From JBJXFK01 sp046155505 (lineage in GTDB: Bacteria; Planctomycetota; Phycisphaerae; UBA1845; Fen-1342), in the NCBI GenBank assembly GCA_046155505.1, contig JBJXFK010000244.1:1-36003 (forward strand): a stretch of 36,003 nt of DNA, in the 5' to 3' direction. The notes beneath the pieces are model-generated. The model did not search any database. It had not been told where the DNA came from and worked only from the letters and a program-made list of their open reading frames with translations. Each line of letters opens with the position of its first letter. The stretch's first letter is position 1. A program made the translations under genes and the position numbers. Positions 31,104 to 36,003 of the stretch are shown here, in pieces.

Positions 31104-31724
31104 ATGTCGCAGCAGGAGCAACAGAGCGAACTCATCTCTCGCGCCGTCAGCGGCGATCGCGCGGCGCTCACCATCCTACTCACGCGCGTGCATGCCGATC
31201 TCAGTCGCCGCCTCACTCGCCGCATGCCCTCCGACATGCGCGGCTCGCTCGATGCCGACGACGTGCTCCAGCAAGCCTTCATCGCCGTCTTCCGCGAAAT
31301 CAACCGCTTCGAGGATCGCGGCGACGATTCGTTCGAGCGCTGGATCGCGACCATCGCGATTCGCACGCTTCGCAACGAGATCAAGGCCCGCCGCACACTG
31401 AAACGTGGCGGCGGCCGATTCGCGATCGCAGCCAGCGGAAATCCCGATGAGTCGATGGTCGCGCTGTTCGACATGGTCGCTGCGCCCGGCCGTTCGCCCA
31501 GCCACTCAATCGTGCGTCGCGAGGCGATCGCATCGGTGCAGCAGGCGCTCGACAGCTTGCCGCCGGACTATCGCGAAGCGGTAGTCGGCGTGTACATCGA
31601 GGGCAATTCGGTGTCTGAGGTCGCCGCGCAGATGGGCCGCACCGAGCGTGCGATTCACAACCTCTGCTTCAAAGCCAAAGCCCGCCTCAGCGAGCTTCTC
31701 GGCAGCGATCCGCGCTTAGCGTAG
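31104..31724 (+). CDS. ECF-type RNA polymerase sigma factor (planctomycete type)
   Basis: The protein has 206 residues from ATG 31104, with GAGG 7-8 bases upstream. The 30 upstream codons in the frame have no start signal. Region 2 spans about residues 10-95: ELISRAVSGDRAALTILLTRVHADLSRRLTRRMP...DADDVLQQAFIAVFREINRF...FERWIATIAIRTLRNEIKARR. Region 4 is at about 146-200: ALDSLPPDYREAVVGVYIEGNSVSEVAAQMGRTERAIHNLCFKAKARLSELLG. The long region 2/4 linker is Gly/Ser-rich. No anti-sigma gene is adjacent. Its penultimate sense codon is TTA (31716-31718), the codon read by the tRNA gene that begins 81 bases further on. Confidence 0.92.
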   Translation: MSQQEQQSELISRAVSGDRAALTILLTRVHADLSRRLTRRMPSDMRGSLDADDVLQQAFIAVFREINRFEDRGDDSFERWIATIAIRTLRNEIKARRTLKRGGGRFAIAASGNPDESMVALFDMVAAPGRSPSHSIVRREAIASVQQALDSLPPDYREAVVGVYIEGNSVSEVAAQMGRTERAIHNLCFKAKARLSELLGSDPRLA

Positions 31725-31804
31725 CCTCCACGATTCATCGCCCCGCCGCGCGTCGCAATCGTGGGGCCATTCGCGTTTCACGGCGTTACCATTCGCGTCG
31801 CACC

Positions 31805-31877
31805 GGGCCAGTAGCCCAATGGCAGAGGCAGAGGACTTAAAATCCTTTCAGTGCGGGTTCGACTCCCGCCTGGCCCA
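31805..31877 (+). tRNA. tRNA with anticodon UAA (Leu codon UUA), short variable loop
   Basis: The cloverleaf is 73 bases long. The acceptor GGGCCAG (31805-31811) pairs with CTGGCCC (31870-31876), with discriminator A at 31877. The D arm is GCCC/AGGC with a GG-containing loop. The anticodon stem GAGGA/TCCTT encloses the loop CTTAAAA, so the anticodon is TAA at 31838-31840. The variable loop has only 5 bases (TCAGT). The T arm is GCGGG/CCCGC with loop TTCGACT. CCA is not encoded. The anticodon predicts leucine, but bacterial tRNA-Leu normally has a long class II variable arm of more than ten bases, which this gene lacks. Charging identity is therefore uncertain. The opposite strand carries the end of a protein gene. 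Confidence 0.9.
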
Positions 31878-33627
31878 ATTCCGGTTTCCGTTTTGTGCAC
31901 CCTGCGCGGCTGCGATCCGCGAGCCTCGCGAAGTCGTGCAGCAAACGCGGATGCGTCTGGCTCGCGTGGACGTACGCTCGTTCCGATGCCGCCCCTTTTG
32001 CGAGCAGCCAACCGCCGACGGCGTCGCGATCCGCCGCGCTGTATCGGCGTAGGTCGCAACTCGCTGCGACAAGAAGCGCCAGGCGTTCGACATGAGTGCG
32101 AACTTCCGTGCTCGCCAACTTTGCCGCATCGATCTTGCACCGCGACACGACGCGCCGCATCGCCCACGTCTGCGCTTTCGCACGATCGCCCGCGAACGCG
32201 CCGCCGATCCAGCGCGTGACGGCCAACCCCAGCTCAATCAAATCGGGCGCGATCGGTTGAAACGGCTTGGTACTCGACGTGCCAACGCCCGGCACAACAT
32301 CGAAATACAGCTTCGAACTCGCCAATCGGCGCAGTCGCGCGGCCGGCGTTCGATAATCCGCGCTCGCCGCGATTTTCTCCGCCTCGCGATCCGCGAGCGC
32401 GTGCAGCCCCGCGTCGATCGGGCGAAAACCGAGCCGATAGTAAAACCAGAACGCACCACTGCGAATGGCCTCGTCGTTATCCGCACCGAATTGATACGGA
32501 TCGACGAGAAACTGCTTGACCGCGAAGCGGTGTCGATAGACGCGCATCACTTGCGAAAACAGAACCGCCGATTCGCCGCCGCGAAATTCTGCAAACAGGT
32601 TCACGCCAATTTCACAGCGCCGCCCGAACACCCATCCGCCGCCGTACGCGATCGGGACGCGGTTGCGCGCCGCGACAAAGCCGACGAAACTCTCGACCGG
32701 CAAACGCCGCGTCGGCGAAAGCCCAAGGAGCAGCACGTCAATCCCGCGTTCGAGCCGCAGCAGTGTCACATCGTCTGCACTCGCGTACGTCACCGGATCG
32801 GTCTCGCGATGCCGCACGGCCAGCGCCGCGCGTGCAACGCCGATCAGCGCCGCGCGCCGCCGTACGCTCAAACGCACCGGCGATGGCAGCGACCGCGCGA
32901 GCTGCTCGCATAGATCGACCTGACGCAGCATGCCGCTGTCGTGCGCAAAGATCGGTCGATCCGGAAACCGGTTGAACGTGCGCGAATGCTCTTCCGCCGG
33001 CGTCCACCGCACGCCTACGGCGCACGCGTCAAACACGCGATCAAGCAGGTTCGGCTCGCCGCCGCGTGCGTCGATCTCGCGAAGCAACCAGCCGATCTCG
33101 TCACACTTCGCGCTGCCCCGTGCCGCTTCGAGCCACTCCTGCGAGCGGATCGCATGCGTCAGCAATCCGTCGGCCTCGATCGTCGGGAAAAGCCATTGAA
33201 GAAAATCATCAAACGCATCCCCGAGCGACCCGTCTCGCCACGCGAGCCAAGTTCGCCGATCGGCGACCGACGCAAGCCATCGCAAAAAGTCGATCGAAAA
33301 CTCGTGACGCAGCTCGGTCGCACTGATTCCCGAATCGTCCAGCTCGCGTCGTACAGCCGCTGCGCGACGATTCGCTGCGCCGATTCGCAGTGCCAGATGG
33401 TCGAGCGCAGCGCACGCCGCGCGATGGATCGCTTTCGTCGCTGGATAGGCGCAGAGATAGAGCAGCTCGTCATGCACAGCGCGCACCGCTTCGGCTGGGC
33501 CAAGCGCTGCACCGCGCAACTTGCGCAGGATCGCCGGCATACGCGCAACGACCGCCGCGCCGCGCTCGCGTCGCAGCGCCGCCAGTTGCATCGCCAATTT
33601 TCGCATCGCAGCAGAATAGACCGGCAC
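31837..33627 (-). CDS. Large conserved-looking hypothetical protein with a GNAT-like C-terminal half, overlapping the tRNA antisense
   Basis: The protein has 596 residues from a GTG at 33627. The frame is open further upstream to the stop of the DUF2203 gene at 33721 (with plausible coding such as SLILTLRQARTFESIRG), but has no ATG, GTG or TTG there, so the N terminus is uncertain. The first 300 residues are helical and Ala/Arg-rich. Residues about 310-410 resemble an acetyltransferase fold: RLPVESFVGFVAARNRVPIAYGGGWVFGRRCEIGVNLFAEFRGGESAVLFSQVMRVY, then FWFYYRLGFRPID, which is like the GNAT F-Y-x2-LGF motif. The last 13 codons and the TAA stop are complementary to the tRNA at 31805-31877, with the stop in the anticodon loop. 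No function is known. Confidence 0.8.
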   Translation of the reverse strand: MPVYSAAMRKLAMQLAALRRERGAAVVARMPAILRKLRGAALGPAEAVRAVHDELLYLCAYPATKAIHRAACAALDHLALRIGAANRRAAAVRRELDDSGISATELRHEFSIDFLRWLASVADRRTWLAWRDGSLGDAFDDFLQWLFPTIEADGLLTHAIRSQEWLEAARGSAKCDEIGWLLREIDARGGEPNLLDRVFDACAVGVRWTPAEEHSRTFNRFPDRPIFAHDSGMLRQVDLCEQLARSLPSPVRLSVRRRAALIGVARAALAVRHRETDPVTYASADDVTLLRLERGIDVLLLGLSPTRRLPVESFVGFVAARNRVPIAYGGGWVFGRRCEIGVNLFAEFRGGESAVLFSQVMRVYRHRFAVKQFLVDPYQFGADNDEAIRSGAFWFYYRLGFRPIDAGLHALADREAEKIAASADYRTPAARLRRLASSKLYFDVVPGVGTSSTKPFQPIAPDLIELGLAVTRWIGGAFAGDRAKAQTWAMRRVVSRCKIDAAKLASTEVRTHVERLALLVAASCDLRRYSAADRDAVGGWLLAKGAASERAYVHASQTHPRLLHDFARLADRSRAGCTKRKPELGQAGVEPALKGF

Positions 33628-33720
33628 GCCAGCCGGCGAAACCGCGCGTGCGCCGCGGATCGATTCAAACGTCCGGGCTTGCCGCAGCGTCAGGATGAGT
33701 GAGTCGCAATTGACCGGTCG

Positions 33721-34170
33721 CTACCGCGTATCGCCAAATTCCGCGTCAACCGCGTGCCGACCGCGATAGCCCGAATCCACCTCGTGCCAGTGCGCGATTC
33801 GTTCTTCGCCCAGCTTCCAACAGAGGTACACCACGCGGCCCTCATGCATCGCCGGAAAGTCGACCAGACCGGCCGCATAATCCTTCAGCGAGCAGCCGAC
33901 TTCGGCCAGCTCTTCCTGATAAGCAGTGAGCTTCTCCACCGCTTTCTCGGCTAGCTCGCGAAGCGCGGTGAGTTGTTCGGGCTTGGTCGGGCCGAAACTG
34001 AGCGACTCGCGCTGGCGACGCAGCTCCATCAGCCCGCGATACTCGCGCGAAATGTCGGTGACGATACGCCGCACCAGCACGAGCGCGCCGTTGGCACTCT
34101 CGGGCGTGAACAGCTTTCGCGACTCGACCTTGGCCGAGCCGCCTTTTGAAGCCAATCGATCGGAAGGCAT
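33721..34170 (-). CDS. DUF2203-family protein
   Basis: The protein has 149 residues from ATG 34170, with GAGGGG 5-6 bases upstream. The longer frame to 34305 lacks such a signal. The pattern LFTPESANGALVLVRRIVTDISREYRGLMELRRQRE is a helical N-terminal half. It is followed by a second helix pair (LTALRELAEKAVEKLTAYQEELAEVGCSLKDYAAGLVDFPA) and the signature EGRVVYLCWKLGEERIAHWHEVDSGYRGR. This matches the small soluble family DUF2203, whose biochemical role is unknown. The same frame continues, after its TAG, into the large gene downstream, so the two may be cotranscribed. The gene at 34254 ends 83 bases upstream. Confidence 0.87.
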   Translation of the reverse strand: MPSDRLASKGGSAKVESRKLFTPESANGALVLVRRIVTDISREYRGLMELRRQRESLSFGPTKPEQLTALRELAEKAVEKLTAYQEELAEVGCSLKDYAAGLVDFPAMHEGRVVYLCWKLGEERIAHWHEVDSGYRGRHAVDAEFGDTR

Positions 34171-34253
34171 ACGTTCCCCTCGCATTGCCTGCGCTGCAGT
34201 CGCGCCCCGAAAGTATAGCCGAGAATCGGCGCGTGGGAACCGCGCAGCGCGCG

Positions 34254-35033
34254 TCAACTGCCCGCCGCGCCCGCTGCCGACAGCAACAGGCTGCCACAAC
34301 AACAAAGCGTGTACACGCCGCAGCCGACCACCGAGACCCAGCCCCGCCAGTTATCAGTACTTTTCATCAGGCTGACGATCGCCAGCACGAACCCGATCAA
34401 CCCAAAAAAAGAAGTGCCTACGCCGCAGGCCGCGATCCACGAATTGTTCTGCGCGGCCTTCACGAACGCCTCCTGTACGCGCGCGACTTCTTCAGGGCTT
34501 GGCTGCGTTGTGCCCGGACCGACCACCTTCGTCACCTCGCTAAAGAGTACTGTCGTAGCCAGCACAACCGAGATCGCGAGCAGCGCCGTCGCGATGATGA
34601 AACAAACGATCGCGTAATTGCCGTACGCAAGCGCGGCGGCCCGCGCCGGATCCAGCCGCGGATCGCGACCATATCCGCCATAACCGGGCGGCGGATAGCC
34701 CGGCGGGCCATATCCCGGCGGCGGCTCCCACGTCGGCGGCGGTCGCGGCGGAGCCTGCGGCGGAACATTCGCCCGATCCCAACCGCCGTTCGGTCCCAAC
34801 GGCGGCGGCGGCGGAGGCGGAGGCGGCAACGGCGGCGGAGCGCCTGGTGGCGTTACGCCACCCGGCTCAGCAGACATGCGAACCGCTGGATCGCTCGGCG
34901 GCACGCCCAGCGAAGTCTGCGGCGGCACCACGACTACCGCCCGACAGAACGGGCACACTGCTTGCCGATTGGCAAACTGGCCATCGACTTCGATCGGTTG
35001 CTGACAACCACCGCACTGAAACTGAATCGCCAT
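34254..35033 (-). CDS. Zinc-finger, Pro-rich membrane protein
   Basis: The protein has 259 residues from ATG 35033, with AAAGGGA 4-7 bases upstream. The 45 codons upstream are not supported. The N terminus carries a four-Cys zinc finger, CGGCQQPI...CPFC, at about 7-29, of the kind often placed at the cytosolic end of planctomycete membrane proteins. Residues about 55-125 are strongly Pro/Gly/Tyr-rich, including a run of about ten prolines and YGPPGYPPPGYGGYG-type repeats. This is a disordered linker. Two or three membrane helices follow (NYAIVCFIIATALLAISVVLATTVLF, SFFGLIGFVLAIVSLM, VVGCGVYTLCCCGSLLL). It could be a signalling or scaffold protein. Function is unknown. Confidence 0.85.
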   Translation of the reverse strand: MAIQFQCGGCQQPIEVDGQFANRQAVCPFCRAVVVVPPQTSLGVPPSDPAVRMSAEPGGVTPPGAPPPLPPPPPPPPPLGPNGGWDRANVPPQAPPRPPPTWEPPPGYGPPGYPPPGYGGYGRDPRLDPARAAALAYGNYAIVCFIIATALLAISVVLATTVLFSEVTKVVGPGTTQPSPEEVARVQEAFVKAAQNNSWIAACGVGTSFFGLIGFVLAIVSLMKSTDNWRGWVSVVGCGVYTLCCCGSLLLSAAGAAGS

Positions 35034-35544
35034 GCGTCCCTTTCCAACTTCCGCTGCACTCTGCGGGACCGGATGATAGCCACTGGGCACGCGAGCGAGT
35101 AGCGGGCAACTGCCGTCGCGATAACCACTATATGACGTGCCCCATTGTGTGCCGTGACTTCGCCACAACTACCAGATCTCGCGCGAACCCTTGCCGCCGA
35201 CTTGAAGCGAACACGTTGCGGGCGGCGGTGCGACGAGTGCATCGCGAGGCAGTGCAGCCAGATCGCAAAATTTCATCACGCCGGCGAAATCCTTCCGAAA
35301 GTGCGCATCGTGCGGTGAACCGCCGGAACCGAGACGCACCCTGAGATCGCGGCACCCACAAACAAAGGCTGACTGGTTCCATTCTCTTTGACAGATCGAG
35401 ACTGCTCGTGTGTTCTCGGCAAACAAGTCGACACCATCCAAACACAGATGAGCGTATGCGAGTATCATCTCAGCCATGCCGCACAGCTCATGATTGTTAC
35501 TGGTTCATCACAGAGTTAGCATTTTCAAAAACGGAGTTTGCATA
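35034..35544. other. Sparsely coding region of lower GC between 35034 and 35544
   Basis: This 511-base stretch is visibly less GC-rich than its surroundings and precedes an IS-interrupted gene. A perfect TTGACA (35388-35393) is present, but the hexamer 17 bases downstream is poor. One weak frame, 35169-35477 on the minus strand, is listed separately. No RNA gene or repeat was recognised. Confidence 0.5.
35169..35477 (-). CDS. Doubtful small hypothetical protein
   Basis: This frame has 102 codons from ATG 35477 and no SD. The composition is mixed and not obviously out-of-frame noise (MAEMILAYAHLCLDGVDLF at the N terminus, then DFAGVMKFCDLAALPRDALVA). There is no membrane segment or known motif. 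Codon choice is less GC-biased at third positions than in neighbouring genes, in keeping with the lower-GC segment. It could be a small acquired gene or chance. Confidence 0.2.
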   Translation of the reverse strand: MAEMILAYAHLCLDGVDLFAENTRAVSICQREWNQSAFVCGCRDLRVRLGSGGSPHDAHFRKDFAGVMKFCDLAALPRDALVAPPPATCSLQVGGKGSREIW

Positions 35545-35898
35545 ATGGCGAACACGGCCACTTCAGCTCAGCCCGGTCGGCGGCGGACACCGCGCTGGAT
35601 ACGAGGCAATCGTACCAGTCGATTATTTTTGGTGTTTCTTCTCTGGTGGCTCGTCTTTTGTGTGGGCATGTTCGTGCCGTCGAGTGATGCGCGTATTCGC
35701 ATTCGAACTTACTTCGGCTCACCGCCGGATGGCAAGACCACGCACACAGAAGGTAGCTCGACACCGACGAGCGCTCCATCCACGAATCCTGCGGCGAGCA
35801 GCACTTCTGGCGTCGTGCCTCCAGCTCGTGCGCATCCGTGGACGGCAAGCAACGACGGCCCAACCCTATTTGTTCTACTAGTGCTCCGTCATTCCTGA
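35545..35898 (+). CDS. Small membrane protein, probably truncated by an IS630-type insertion
   Basis: The frame has 117 residues from ATG 35545, with CGGAG 8 bases upstream. A basic N terminus (TSAQPGRRRTPRWIRGNRTSR) precedes one hydrophobic helix at about 28-46 (FLVFLLWWLVFCVGMFV). A short basic region and a Ser/Thr/Pro-rich, probably extracytoplasmic, segment follow. From about residue 113 the codons (VLRHS and stop) appear to lie in the end of an IS element, whose transposase stop is at 35889-35891 on the other strand. The native C terminus is therefore probably lost or lies beyond the window. Function is unknown. Confidence 0.6.
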   Translation: MANTATSAQPGRRRTPRWIRGNRTSRLFLVFLLWWLVFCVGMFVPSSDARIRIRTYFGSPPDGKTTHTEGSSTPTSAPSTNPAASSTSGVVPPARAHPWTASNDGPTLFVLLVLRHS

Positions 35899-36003
35899 AC
35901 AGACGGATAGAGCTGTTTCAGCTTAATCCGTGCATCGGTCGTCGTGAATCGCCAATCGATCCGCGACTTTCGCGCGTTACGGCCCTTCTCCCACGCCGCG
36001 ACC
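35881..36003. mobile_element. End of an IS630-type insertion sequence (continues beyond the window)
   Basis: The boundary is inferred after the TA at 35879-35880, because IS630/Tc1-type elements insert at TA. The sequence from 35881 (GTGCTCCGTCATTCCTGA) would be the terminal repeat, directly followed by the transposase stop codon. The other end and the inverted partner are outside the window, so the exact edge is unproven. Confidence 0.55.
35889..36003 (-). CDS. IS630-family transposase, C-terminal end (partial)
   Basis: On the minus strand, 38 codons enter from the right edge and end at TGA (35889). They read VAAWEKGRNARKSRIDWRFTTTDARIKLKQLYPSVQE. The WRFTT-x-DARIKLK-x-LYP-x ending is characteristic of IS630-type transposases in which the DDE domain is followed by this tail. 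The catalytic residues lie outside the window. It is convergent with, and overlaps by a few bases, the apparent end of the small membrane protein gene. Confidence 0.8.
   Translation of the reverse strand, partial: VAAWEKGRNARKSRIDWRFTTTDARIKLKQLYPSVQE

Noticed and set aside
31728..31764. Stem CCACGATT...AATCGTGG between the sigma gene and the tRNA
   Set aside because: An 8-bp stem with a loop of about 21 bases and no T-run. Too weak to call a terminator.
35388..35416. Promoter with a perfect TTGACA -35
   Set aside because: The hexamer 17 bases downstream (TGTTCT) matches the -10 consensus at only three positions, so it is not supported on its own.

Overview
The window is GC-rich chromosomal DNA that looks like a member of the Planctomycetota, probably of Phycisphaerae type or an uncultured relative. 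The evidence is four large secreted proteins ending in a duplicated dockerin-like motif of the GDVNGDG-LTDLSILLANFG kind (a fifth has a diverged version), three small membrane proteins sharing a Cys-x2-Cys-Gly-Tyr / Cys-Pro-x-Cys-Gly zinc ribbon, two sigma-70-family factors of ECF type, and many short intergenic palindromes. No prophage, CRISPR array, rRNA or biosynthetic cluster is visible. Taxonomy is an inference from protein style only.

Layout. 1-4241: a lipoprotein cut by the left edge (minus), a polytopic membrane protein with a soluble C-terminal region (plus) and a small lipoprotein (plus), closed by a perfect 19-bp inverted repeat. 4283-6736: a tight minus-strand operon of ECF sigma factor, two small membrane proteins, and a zinc-ribbon membrane protein whose frame runs without a stop into thiol peroxidase (tpx). 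6956-9829: a secreted M16 metallopeptidase. 10066-10551: an UPF0175 antitoxin with its own promoter, followed by a PIN-type (DUF3368) toxin gene reduced by an internal deletion. 10608-13266: a zinc-ribbon membrane protein, a DNRLRE-dockerin secreted protein and an NAD-dependent L-threonine dehydrogenase.

13369-25462 is dominated by very large exported proteins: a cohesin-like + beta-helix + dockerin protein, an SdrD_B + LamG + dockerin protein, and a protein with two P-domains + Cys-rich region + dockerin. Between them sits a two-gene B12 module (stand-alone cobalamin-binding domain and MeaB GTPase). 25680-31724: a PadR regulator with its membrane partner, a nitrilase-superfamily amidase divergent from thioredoxin reductase (trxB), a third zinc-ribbon protein, a seven-bladed kelch-like secreted protein and a second ECF sigma factor.

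31805-36003: a tRNA with a UAA (Leu) anticodon but a short, class I variable loop. Its 3' half is overlapped antisense by a 596-residue protein gene whose stop codon lies in the tRNA anticodon loop. Then come a DUF2203 protein, a zinc-finger/Pro-rich membrane protein, a sparsely coding stretch, and a small membrane protein apparently interrupted by an IS630-type element that runs off the right edge.

No single new multi-gene defence or metabolic system stands out. The points most worth following are the short-armed tRNA(UAA) with its antisense gene, the deleted toxin beside an intact antitoxin, the zinc-ribbon/Tpx continuous frame, and a cohesin-like domain encoded among several dockerin-like proteins. 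Starts were chosen from visible Shine-Dalgarno (SD) sequences. Several differ from the longest possible frame.
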